The position numbers were made by a program, and so were the translations under genes. Shown one piece after another: positions 34,746 to 46,508 of a DNA stretch of 64,000 nucleotides (within the stretch, counting starts at the first letter, position 1; each line of letters begins with the position of its first letter). The notes beneath the pieces are model-generated. The model did not search any database. It worked only from the letters and a program-made list of their open reading frames with translations, and had not been told where the DNA came from. This DNA is from Orobanche coerulescens (taxonomy: Eukaryota; Streptophyta; Magnoliopsida; Lamiales; Orobanchaceae), in contig CM065815.1 in the NCBI GenBank assembly GCA_033398695.1, positions 8,674,501-8,738,500 of the forward strand. Direction: 5' to 3'.

Positions 34746-37221
34746 TCTAACACCCCAAACTAGGCAGATATTACAGTGCCGTGGACCCCCAACTGGGACC
34801 CACCAGGCGAATGAGAGTTAATGAATTACACATAACAAATGTAGTACCGAACCACATTACATCATCAATTACTCCGATGAGGAGTTTCAAATACAACACA
34901 CCCAGGGAACACTGAATACATGTATATTTTATATGAAGATAAAATATACAGCACTGAACAAATGACAATCCAAAAGGAAATGCAGCATAAAATACATAAC
35001 AAGGAAAACACGAATGAAATGAAGAGACTGGGCCCCCCTACTAATATCACTGGGACTCCTCGTCGTCAACGTTCTCTTCCCGTGCCTTTGCCTTACCCTG
35101 ACCTGAAAACAATATCCCCCAACGGGTTCAGTTACACAGAACAACAATCCTCAAGAGTTGAACAATCACCATAATTACACATCTTAGTTATGAAATCCAG
35201 CTGAAGAGGGGCATCATAGTACGCCCGTAATGGGACGTGCAAGTACACAATACGAGCGTCCAGACACACCCGAACTTGTACCTAATTAGTCTCACGGAGG
35301 AACGTTACCGTGTGCACAGTCCATTGTGTCGGTGAACCCTTCACATAACTATCGTGTGCCCGACTAAAAATTCCACACATAACCATCCGGCCACGCAATA
35401 TGAACCCAGAAGGTCACATGAACAAAAATGACCATGATGAGTATTAATGAATAACAATCCAACAAGGATCAAGAGCGACTCACCGAGATGAAATAATAAT
35501 GAAATGAATGATAGCTCATTGAAATGATTGGAACCGTCGTTCCTCGTGAATCGAATGATTAGTTGACAATTACAATTCTCAATATGATTAATACGTTATG
35601 AATGAATTATGAATATGAATGAACAACGAAAGGAATGAGTATCCTTTTAACCAAGTAAGAATTAACTTACACAATACCGGTGATGAAATGTCCTCACTCG
35701 AACAAACATCCTTAATGGGAAATCGGTCGCTCAAACAACCTTGAATAACACAATTACCAATAATCCGTTAATAAACGAATCAAACATGATCACAACCCAC
35801 TTCAAAAGTCGATGCAACAATATCCAAACTCATTGGGGCATTATGACAAACACTTGGCAAACATTCATCCTTTGATTATAACCAACCCCAAATATATTGG
35901 AACCAAACTCCAAAATGAGTAGTTCAATCCAACAAAACACCTTTAAAGATATCAATAATCCAAAAGGAAACCACAACTTAAGGTTACAACAACATCAATC
36001 GGAAACCCCAAAAATAACCAGTCAACCCTTAAGGGTTCTTGAATAATTCCCCAATTATTCATCAAATCCTAAATATATACCAATAAATCCGTAGGAATAC
36101 ATGTATACAAGGTAGATAATCCATATCTAACATATTCCAACATAATAGCAAGCTTACACGCAGAGATCGGGAGGAAAACATTCAAAATCCGAAATTCTTG
36201 ATTCAAGAATTATTTACCTTGATTTGATGTATCGGAGAGGATGAGATGATGATTAATCCGAATAATAAGCTTGAAGATGTTGATAGGTGGATGCAGCTCG
36301 AAGAGATCTCTCCAAAACATCCGAAATCACCCAAAACCGTCGAAGGAATGAAGTGAAATGAAAAAAATGACGAATCTGGACTGCACTGTCCAATTTATAC
36401 TGATCCCAGCTTAGCGCACGCTAAACCCTGATATTTAGCGTGCGCTAGCGGTTAACTGGGCAGTCCAGTGAGCTCTGGATGCCTTGTTAGCATGCGCTAC
36501 GAACTTGGTAGCGTGCGCTAACGCCTTCCTGATAGCATGCGTTAACCCAAATGTTAGCGTACGTTAACTGATGTCTGATGCCCAGTAACTGAAGTCCTTT
36601 ACCTCCTGTCCTCTGACCTGCTCGCGATAGCGTGCACTACACCCAAAACTCAGCGTGCGCTACACATACCTACCACTAGCGCACGTTATGATCCGCTCGT
36701 AGCGTGCGCTATGAATTATTCCATTTCAGTCCAGTACCCACTGGACTATGCCTGATTGACCTTAGCGCGCGCTACAATGATTGCTTAGCGTGCGCTACCC
36801 ATGCAGCTAGCGTGCGCCACTTACCATTCGTAGCGTGCGCTACTTACCATTCGTAGTGTGCGCTTCTACAACCCAATTTCAGTCTAGTGCCTTCTGGACT
36901 GTCTGCCTGAACTACATTAGCGTGCGCTAATACTTAGAGGTAGCGTGCGCTACCCGTACTCAATTAGCGCGCGCTAAAGAGAGTACGTAGCATGTGTTAC
37001 TCCTCACACACAGCCAGCTACAATGATGACAAAGATGATAATCACAGTCTGATCCTCCAACCGGGTTGAATGACGAATAATAACTGATACACGATACAAA
37101 TTACTCTGAACGGTGAATACAATGAATGAATATGAATGATGAATGATCATTAATGAGTGAAAAATTTACTGAGTGACAATATACTGAATGATAATGAATG
37201 AATTTACAACCGGGTATTACA
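34746..37221 (-). mobile_element. 3' LTR of element E (2476 bp)
   Basis: Minus strand starts TGTAATACCCGG at 37221 after the tract AAGGGGGGAGTA, and ends at 34746. The terminal CA is changed to GA here (plus strand TCTAACACC instead of TGTAACACC as at 49711). Contains the word array 36411-37000, TATA box 36399-36393 and a CCCC/GGGG-type hairpin at about 35118-35130. Confidence 0.88.
36393..37000 (-). promoter_or_regulatory. Palindromic-word array and TATA box of the E 3' LTR
   Basis: Nineteen 12-bp words counted by eye, first at 36412-36423 and last at 36988-36999. Start-to-start spacing inside blocks is 21-26 bp, most often 23. Blocks of 2, 4, 4, 5 and 4 words are separated by linkers around AGTCCAGTACCCACTGGACT (36728-36747), itself an inverted repeat. 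Words are mainly TAGCGTGCGCTA and TAGCGCACGCTA. The array ends 12 bp from the TATA box (minus strand TATAAAT, 36399-36393). Confidence 0.8.
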
Positions 37222-37255
37222 TACTCCCCCCTTAAAAAGAGTTTCATCCTCGAAA

Positions 37256-40200
37256 CTAAGGGTCAAACAAATCGGGATAACTCTCCCGCATACTATCTTC
37301 GGTTTCCCAAGTAGCCTCTTCGACTCTATGTCTATACCACTGAACCTTAACGAAAGGAATCGTCTTGTTCCTCAACTGTTTGATACGCCGCTCTAAGATT
37401 CGTACAGGACGCTCTTCATGCGAATGGTCATCCGCGATCTCGATTTCATCGAACTGAAGTATGTGACTCGGGTCGGCAACATACTTCCTCAGCTGAGAGA
37501 CGTGAAACACATTATGAATTCAGCTCAATGCCGGAGGTAAGGCCAATCGATAAGCCAGACTTCCTACTCGATCCAAAATCTCAAACGGTCTATTAAATCT
37601 CGGACTCAACTTCCCCCGCTTCCCGAAACGGAAGATACCTCGACTCGGGGATACCTTGACCAAAACGTGTCACATGCCTCGAACTCTAGTGGTCGACGGC
37701 GATTATCTGCATATGATTTTTGTTGACTCTGAGCGGTCACCAAACGACTCCTGATCAAAGCTACCTTCTCGCGGGCGGATATAAGCATATCGGGCTCGGT
37801 GCCGATTAATTCTGATAGGTCATCCAAACACAAAGGAGATCGACAACGACGACCGTACAAGGCCTCGTAGGGTGCCATCGTAATCGAAGCATGCCAACTA
37901 TTATTGTACGTGAACTCGATCAACGGTAATTGGGCTTCCCAATCGCCCTTCCAATTGAGAACACATGTCCTCAACATGTCCTCCAATGTCTGAATAGTCC
38001 TCTTTGATTGTCCGTCGGACTAAAGATGAAAAGCTGTGCTAAGATTAAGCTGAGTTCCCATGGCACGATGAACTGATTTCCAAAAATGTGACACGAATCG
38101 CCCGTCACGATCAAAAACGATACTCTTAGGAGTACCGTGCAATCTCACTGTCTCTTTGATGAACAACTGGGCAAGTCTCTCGGGACCCCACATATCCTTA
38201 ATCTCAAGAAAATGAGCTGACTTAGTTAAGCGGTCCACAATTACCCAAATTGTATTCATGCCACGACGACTCATCGGTAAACTTGTGATGAAGTCCATTG
38301 AAATATCCTCCCATTTCCATTCCGGAATAGGGAGCGGTTTCAGCATACCCGCCGGTCGCTGATGTTCTATCTTAACTTGCTGGCAGGTTAAACATCTCGA
38401 AACAAATTCTGCGACTTCTCGCTTCATATTACTCCACCAGTAATTTTGTTTCAAGTCTTTGTACATCTTACTAGACCCCGGATGAATGGAATAAGGGGTA
38501 GCATGAGCTTCTCTCAAAATTGAGTTTTTCAACTCGGCATCCGCCGGTACGCATAACCTGTTCTTAAATCGCAAGAGTCCATCCTCGTGGACCACAAATC
38601 CAGGGGCTTTCCCCTGAGCAACATCCTCTCGGATGCGCAATAAAAATGAGTCTGAACCCTGATTCATACTGATCGTCTCCTCAAGTGGCGACGAAATCTC
38701 TAACATGCAAAGTTGCCCTTGCACTCGCTGTAACCAGACTTCGATCTCGGATCTCAGGAATTCCTGTTGAAGTTTCTTCTGAACTATTAAACGAGCAAGC
38801 ATTTGCTACTGAATGGACTTACGTCTCAAGGCGTCGGCGACAACGTTCGCCTTACCCAAGTGGTATAGAATCTCGATATCGTAATCTTTGATTAGTTCTA
38901 ACCATCGTCTCTGTCGCATATTTAACTCCTTCTGAGTAAATATGTACTTCAAACTCTTATGATCGGTGAAAATCTGACAGGTGACGCCATAAAGATAATG
39001 ACGGCAAATCTTCAACGCGAATACCACGACCGCTAACTCCAGGTCGTGGGTCGGATAATTGACCTCATAAGGCCTCAGTTGCCGCGAGGCATAAGCAATT
39101 ACCTTTCCGTTCTGCATTAGTACACATCCGAGACCTTATCCGGACGCATCACTATAAACCACGAATCCTTCCGTCCCTTGCGGTAACGAAAGAACAGGTG
39201 CTGAAATTAAACGACTCTTGAGCTCCTCAAAACTCTGTTGACACGCATCGGACCACGTGTATTTCTTATCCTTCCGCAAAAGGTTCGTCATAGGTTGAGT
39301 GATTTTAGAAAATCCTTCCACAAATCGTCGATAATAACCAGCTAACCCGAGAAAGCTTCGGATTTCCTTCACATTCTTCGGAGGTTGCCAATCTCGGATA
39401 GCCTCCGTCTTCTGAGGGTCGACGCGTACTCCGTCTGATGAAATTACATGTCCGAGAAACGTCACTTCGGACATCCAGAACTCACATTTGGAAAACTTTC
39501 CATAAAGTTGCTCTCGTCTCAACACTTCGAGAACCCGATGAAGGTGAAATTCGTGCTCCTCTCGGTCACGAGAATAAATCAAAATGTCATCAATGAAGAC
39601 AACCACAAACTGATCCAAATAGTTGATGAAAACCCAATTCATTAATTCCATGAATACCGCAGGTGCATTAGTTAACCCAAACGGCATTACCACAAACTCA
39701 TAATGACCATAGCGTGTTCGAAATGCCGTTCTAGCAGTATCCGACTCTCGAATTCGCAACTGATGATACCCAGATCTTAAATCGATCTTGGAAAATACTG
39801 AAGCTCCCTGAAGTTGATCCAAAAGATCATCGATGCGGGGTAGGGGATATTTATTCTTGATCGTCACTCTGTTCAATTCCCGGTAGTCAATGCACAAGCG
39901 AAAAGAACCATCCTTCTTCTTGACAAATAACACAGGTGCTCCACACGGAGATGCACTCGGTCGGATATAACCCTTCTCGGTCAATTCCTCCAGTTGATTC
40001 TTCAATTCTTGCATTTCGGTCGGGGCCATCCGATACGGTGCCTTTGATATTGGAGACGTACCAGGCTCCAACTCAATTGTGAATTCCACATCTCTCTGTG
40101 GAGGCAAACTGGGTAACTCGTCTGGAAAAACATCGGCATATTCTCTCACTACAGGAATATCCGCCAGCATCACTGATGATTTCTCGGTCTTGGTCATATA

Positions 40201-41529
40201 GCATCAATAACCAACACACCCCTGATTGAGTAATTTCACCGCTTTCATCATATTAATGACTCTACCGGAACAGTTGGGATTACCTCCCTGAAATACACAC
40301 TCGACTCCATCGTCTGAAATGATAGTGACCATACGCTTACGGACACTCAGGGTGGCATCGTGACGATCCATCCAATCAATACCCAAGATGACGTCGTCTC
40401 TAGGTAAGTCTACCACAATCAGGTACGCCAACCAAACACGGCCATTAAGCTGAATCGGACAATTCTTAATCTCACGATCCCCGATAATTCTTCTACCGTC
40501 AGGTAGACCAATGATATAAGGTTCACAACTAGTAGCACTATCCAAATGAAGTCTACTCAAGCATGACTCGGAAATGAATGAATGCGATGCACCAGTATCA
40601 AAAAGGGTACACACAGGTTAAGATAAATTTTCGAGTGTACCTGAGATCATTCGGGCCTCCGGATCATCGGCTCTCTTCATCTCGTAAATTTGGGGTTTGC
40701 CAGCCCCGGAACCGGATGCTCCTGTCTGATAGATGTGGGCTCCGCCTTTATTCGCTCCCGTCGTCTTGAACGACGCGGACTGAGTGGCCTGATTCTGAGC
40801 TGCTGACTGTTTCGGGGCCTGAGATGTCGCTGGGGTAGGTTTGGAGTCTCTTCGGCAAAAACGGGCCTTATGCCCAGCAATCCCACAGTTATTGCATGTG
40901 ATAGTCTGCCTCGGACACTTAGTGCTGAAATGACCCTGTTCTCCACAGTTGAAATAGGTGATGGTTGAACTAGACACTCGGGACTGAGATTCCGTGGGTC
41001 TAGGCGCCATAGGAGGTCGCTCAGAAAAAGTAGGACCCGCACGAGGCTTCTTGAAGGTTGCCTGACTGCCTTCTGACTGATTACGCTTCTTCGATTTCTT
41101 GCTAGCAGATGAGGGTTGTTGCTTAGAAATCTACTTAGAAGTAAGCTCATAAGTAAGAGCTTTCTCGACGAATTCGGCCAGGGTGGTGCAATTGCGATTA
41201 ATCAACTGCATCCGCATACGAGGCTTCAACCTCTTACTGAAATATTTAATCTTATCCGCCTCGTAGTGGATAATAGATGAGGCGAAAGGAAGTAGTTCCT
41301 AAAATTTCTCGGCGATGGCGAGAACATCATCGTCCGCTGAAGGGTCAGAAATGAGTAATTCTGATAACTTGGCCTCCCTGAGTGGGCCCGGATAATATCT
41401 CTCCATCATGAGGGTCTTGAACTGATCCCAAGTACAAGATCCGTCGGTGGGCTTCAAGGATAACCACCAAGAGTGAACGCTCTCACCCAGATAGTAAGCC
41501 GCAACTGAAACTTTCTGCCCTTCGGGGCA
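37256..41529 (-). pseudogene. Gag C-part, protease, RT, RNase H and integrase of element E
   Basis: One minus-strand frame runs from gag (CPEGQKVSVAAYYLGESVHSWW) to 37606. In order: zinc knuckles CGEQGHFSTKC and CNNCGIAGHKARFC (about 40960-40850), protease LFDTGASHSFIS (about 40605), RT with FIDDILIYS (about 39600), RNase H with [10 protein letters not shown] (38950), integrase HHCC (38450-38390), core DFITSLP and FDRDGRFVSHFW. The frame carries nonsense codons at 41299, 41131, 40618, 40204, 39136, 38806 and 38020, each explicable as C-to-T or G-to-A. A frameshift near 37600 leads into the chromodomain end (VKVQWYRHRVEEATWE, YPDLFDP, 37510-37256). The second integrase Asp region reads VFDRD instead of the usual VSDRD. 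Confidence 0.88.
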
Positions 41530-41534
41530 ATCTA

Positions 41535-42485
41535 TGATGTGAATCAAGAAGCAGTCAGTCAGTCAGAAGAAGAACTATACATTCTTGTCGGACCAATAAC
41601 AAGATCACGAGCAAATGCGATAAAGAATTCATTAACAATACTCGTGCAAAATCATTTTAATCAGACCGGTGATCATAAATATAATAAAATATTTATTTGT
41701 GTTATTGAAGCCGTCATATGTTAGATTAAAAGTGTTGATGTCATCATTCCAAGCAATAAGCCTAAATGAAGATGCGATATAATTGAAAGCAGGCGCTGGA
41801 AATTTCAGATACGATACATATTCGTATTTTTATCATAACTTTCACGTCTGATATCTGATTGAGACGATTCAGGTGGATTTGGAAATATAAGAGGCATTAC
41901 TACAATTATCTAGAAGACATTAAGATCAAAATCTGAAGTCTAGGATCTGTTATTCCACTAAAACGACAACAGCATATTTTTCTTTAACTTTGATTTTTTA
42001 TTTTCAAAACTTAAGTATTGGTCCTTGATTTTCGTCCCCTAAAAATGTGTTGACTCCTTAATTTATGGGTTGATTTATCATGGATCAGATTTTAGGAGCT
42101 TTGAATGTTGAATTTATAATTTTTTAGTCTTTATTTTATATTTTTATATTATAATAGTTGTAGGAATTTTGGCTATAAATAGCCCTCATTTTCATTTGTA
42201 AGGACACCTTGAAATTTATGAAAAAAATTGTGAGTGTTTGTGTTAACAAACTTTCTTCTTATTTTGTTGAGTGTGTCTCCAAAATATAAATCGTGATTTC
42301 AATTCACTTATCGAGGCGTTAGAAACCTTGTGGCGTGTTTGAATCACACCTTCCGGTTTGCTACGGCGCGTCACGTAGAGGTCTTGAAGTAAAACAATCA
42401 TTTGCTTAATATTGGAACGATCTTGGGAACTAAAATCATACTAGCGATAGCGGTTACCACGACACGTCGTGTGGGGGTCGCATCA
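41535..42485 (+). mobile_element. 5' LTR of element F (951 bp)
   Basis: TGATGTGAATC to GGGTCGCATCA. TATA box TATAAATA at 42174-42181. The pol C-terminal frame that enters the 3' LTR is also open here (41539-41724). No palindromic-word array. Confidence 0.85.
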
Positions 42486-42860
42486 GTTGGCTTCAGAGCT
42501 CGGTTTATTCCATTACTAAGTGGTATCTATTTTCCTTCATTTTCATAATTTTTTTATCTTACCATCCTATTCTTTCTTTCTATCTTCTAAACCTTCCGTC
42601 TTCTTAATATAAAAAAAATATATATAAAAAAAAAAGTATACAAAAAAAAAGTATACAAAAAAAAGGTATACAAAAAAAAGGAGTATACAAAAAAAAATAC
42701 CTATATATATAAATATACCTATTTATCACAAAGGTCGGTTCTACCACCACAGTGAATATATATACATATACATATCTATCACGAAGATCGGTTCTACCAC
42801 CACAGTGAATATATATACATATACATATCTATCACGAAGGTCGGTTCTACCACCACAGTG

Positions 42861-42891
<31 letters not shown>

Positions 42892-43141
42892 CTATCACGA
42901 AGGTCGGTTCTACCACCACAGTGAAATATAAAATAAATATAAAGCTGGAGTGCGGATTACTGCCCCTGTAAAATTAAATACTTGTCACAATACTAGCCTA
43001 TATAATTACCTTGTCAGTTGTGGGACATTTATATAAAGCCGAGTGATTAAAGGCAAGAACAGTGCAAAAAACTAAAAGAGTGATACACGAGCGTTGAGTG
43101 ATCGAGCGATATACGTGAGGATCTTGTGAGGACTAATTTGT
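42486..43141 (+). repeat. Element F leader: PBS-like site, A-rich tandem motif and four-copy minisatellite
   Basis: A diverged tRNA-Met site TTGGCTTCAGAGC is at 42487. At 42637-42694 a GTATACAAAAAAAA-like motif repeats four to five times. At 42721-42935 four tandem copies of a roughly 57-60 bp unit contain GGTCGGTTCTACCACCACAG and alternate with TA-rich tracts, including a (TA)n run at about 42866-42891. Confidence 0.75.
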
Positions 43142-44380
43142 GTGTGTGTCAAAAAAAAAAGAGAAAAAAAGGGCAAAAAAAAAAGAAAGGCAAAAAAAAA
43201 GGCAAAAAAAGGGCAAAAAAAAAAAGAAAAGCAAAAAAAAAAGAGCAAAAAAAAAATATCAAAATACGATATTGAGAAAAATGAAGGAAACGAAGCCCTT
43301 CAGAACATACAAGAAATGCTCACCCAATTAATTAGAAGACAAGATCGACAAGAAGAAGCGATCAAAAATTTACAAAAAAATAAAGAGGATGAGCATCACC
43401 GTAGAAGAAAGAGTCCGAGTCCCATCTCATATAGAGAGTACGAGGATGAAACATTCTCTGAGGATGGAACTTACCAAAATCGAGGAGGAAGTGGTCGGGG
43501 AGGTTGGAGAGAACAAGGTAGACGGTATGAAAGGGAAGGACGAAACGAGGAAGACCGAAGTATGGGAAATATAAAAATGAAAATCCCAGCCTTCGAAGGG
43601 CGGAGCGATCCCGATACATACCTTGACTGGGAGAGGAAGTTGGAAACTATATTTGACTGCCACAACTATGCTAGTACTAAGAAAATGAGGTTAGCAATAA
43701 CCGAATTTTCCGAATATGCCAGCATTTGGTGGGACCAACTTGTGACGGATAGAAGGAGGAATGGAGAGAGGCCAATTAATAGTTGGGAGGAATTAAAGAT
43801 TGTAATGCGTAGAAGATTTGTTCCTAATTATTATCATAAGGAACTATTTTCTCGCCTTCAATCCTTAAAACAAGGTTCAAGGAGCATAGAAGATTTTCTA
43901 AAGGAAATGGAGATGTTAATGATCCGGGCCGATGTGAGGGAGTCGAGGGAGGCCACAATGGCGAGATTTCTACATGGCATGAGGGCGGAAATCTCTAAAG
44001 AAGTTGATAAACAATATTATGTTGAGTTCGAGGACATGGTATATGCAGCGATCAAAATTGAGAGGAATTTGCGAAAGGGAGGCAACAATACTTACTCCAC
44101 GGGGTACACAACTCCTTGGAAGCCTCAAACGGGAAATCGAGACGTATCCAAGGGCAGTTTTGATAAAAGCACCATGAAGGGGAAGTTTGAGGTGGGGAGT
44201 ACTAGTCGAACAAAACCCGAAGTCAAATCTACATCCGTAGAAAATACAAACACGAGAAATAGGGACATCAAGTGTTTTCGATGCCACGGGCGAGGACACA
44301 TTGCATCCCAATGCACTAATAAACGAGCAATGATACTTAGGGAGGACGGAGAATATGAAACAGATAATGAAGATGAGTAA
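43142..44380 (+). pseudogene. Gag of element F
   Basis: Capsid-forming protein. The frame opens in an A-rich Lys-coding tract (43150-43258). The first in-frame Met after it is at 43316 (MLTQLIRRQDRQEE), so the true start is uncertain. Retrotransposon gag domain at about residues 150-290 (IPAFEGRSDPDTYLDWERKL, SRLQSLKQGSRSIEDFL), then a basic linker and one zinc knuckle CFRCHGRGHIASQC near the end. It closes with TAA at 44378-44380, and the protease follows in the same frame without any further stop, so the break is a single codon. Confidence 0.75.
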
Positions 44381-46508
44381 GAAGGGAAAGAAGAAAGTGA
44401 TGAAGGGGAGCTAGAATTCGCACCCGCACTTGTCATTAGGAGGGTGTTGAATGTGAAGGCAAAGGAGGAAGAGAGCAACGATAACGAACAACGAGAAAAT
44501 CTTTTTCACACTAGATGTTTTGTGAAAAATAAAAATTTTAGTGTGATCATTGATAACGGAAATTGCACCAATGTGGCTAGTGCGATGCTAGTCGAGGGGT
44601 TAGAATTACCAACAAGGCGACATCCTAAGCCTTATAGACTTCATTGGCTAAACGATTGCGGAGAGGTTCGGGTGAATAAACAGGTACTCATAACCATCAC
44701 AATTGGAAAATACCATGATGATATCCTATGTGACGTTGTACCAATGCACGCTTGCCATATTTTGTTGGGGAGACCATGGCATTACGATCGAGATGCCCAA
44801 CTTAGCGGGAAGAAGAATCGTTACTCATTTGAGAAAGATGGGAGGAAAATCACATTAGTTCCCATGACGAAAATACAAGTTCATGAAGATCAAATTCGAC
44901 TCCAAAAAGAAGTTGAAGAAAAAGAAAAAAAAAAGAAAAAAGAAAAAGAAAACCAAAAAGAAAAAGGAAAAGAAAAAGAGAAAGAAAAGGAAAAAGAAAA
45001 AGAAAAGGAAAAAGAAAAACAAAGAGAAAAAGAAAAAGAAAAGAAAGAAAAAGAAAAAAAATGAAAAATCAAAAAAATGTTTATTTATAAGTGCAAAGGA
45101 AGTCGTTAAAGAAGTTGAGGAGGGACAACCTGCATACTTACTTCTTACCAAACGAATTTGCACTCTTGATGATGATAAAAATCGGAATGTTCCGAGTACT
45201 ATAAAAATTCTATTGCATGACTTCAATGATGTTTTTCCGGATGAGCTACCATCCGGTTTGCCACCAAAAAGAGGGATCGAGAACCAAATCGACTTTGTGC
45301 CAGGAGCCGTCATTCCAAACCGACCAGCATACCGAAATAATCCTAAAGAAACTAAGGAGATTCAGCGGCAAGTCGAGGAGTTATTAAGTATTGGGTATAT
45401 CCGAGAAAGTTTGAGTCCTTGTGTCGTTCCGATAATTATCGTACCAAAGAAAGACGGGACTTGGAGAATGTGCACCAACTGCCGAGCGGTGAACAATATC
45501 ACGGTAAAGTGTCGACATCCAATTCCAAGGTTAGATGATATGTTGGAGGAATTACATGGTTCGCGTGTGTTTAGTAAAATTGATTTAATGAAAGGTTATC
45601 ACCAAATTCGTATGAAAGAAGGGGATGAATGGAAAACGGCCTTTAAAACTAAATACGGATTATATGAATGGTTGGTAATGCCTTTTGGTCTTACAAATGC
45701 ACCGAGCACTTTTATGCGGCTAATGAATCATGTTTTGCGTGCTTATATTGGAAAATTTGTTGTCGTATACTTTGATGATATTCTCATTTATAGCAAGAGT
45801 ACATACGAACACGTTGAACATTTAAGATTGGTTTTAATTACCTTGAGAAAGGAACAATTATATGCTAGTCTTAAGAAATGTACTTTTTGCATGAGTGAGG
45901 TTATATTCCTTGGGTATGTCGTTAGTATTGACGGCATAAAAGTTGATGAAGAAAAGATAAGGGCTATACGTGAATGGCCTAGACTGACTAATGCAACTGA
46001 GGTAAGAAGTTTTCACGGTTTACCAGGTTTTTATCGACGCTTTGTTAAAGATTTTAGCACGATTGCTGCCCCGTTAAATGAACTTGTAAAGAAACATGCT
46101 AAATTTCATTGGGGTGATGATCAAGAAAATGCCTTTAACACATTAAAGGATAAATTATGCAGCGCACCTGTTTTAGCATTACTAGATTTTTCTAACACTT
46201 TTGAAGTTGAGTGTGATGCTTCAGGAGTAGGAATTGGAGCAGTATTAATGCAGGGAAAGAGGCTGATTGCTTACTTTAGCGAAAAACTTGGAGGAGCGAT
46301 GTTGAACTATACTACATATGATAAAGAATTGTATGCTTTGGTTAGAGCTTTACGTACGTGGCAACACTACTTATGGCCTAAGGAGTTCGTGATTCACACG
46401 GATCATGAATCATTGAAGCATCTCAAGGGACAAAATAAGTTGAGTAAAAGACATGCCAAATGGTTAGAGGAGATCGAATCGTTTCCTTACATCATAAAGT
46501 ATAAATAA
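44381..46508 (+). pseudogene. Protease, reverse transcriptase and RNase H of element F
   Basis: Protease with VIIDNGNCTNVAS (usual form IIDGGSC) and HILLGRPWHYD at 44530-44800. A Lys/Glu microsatellite linker (about 44905-45060) contains a frame change. RT has [15 protein letters not shown], the catalytic YFDDILIYS at about 45770-45796 and [13 protein letters not shown]. RNase H has [13 protein letters not shown] and [14 protein letters not shown] at 46506-46508 replaces Gln before GKENIVADALSR. The element cannot make a full pol from this copy without suppression. Confidence 0.82.

Noticed and set aside
36411..37000. Regular short repeats with similar-length spacers, superficially CRISPR-like
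   Set aside because: Repeats are only 12 bp and variable, spacers about 11 bp, located in LTR promoters of a plant genome, and no cas genes exist here.
44855..45313. Minus-strand Phe/Ser-rich frame opposite element F
   Set aside because: It is the complement of the GAAAAA microsatellite.
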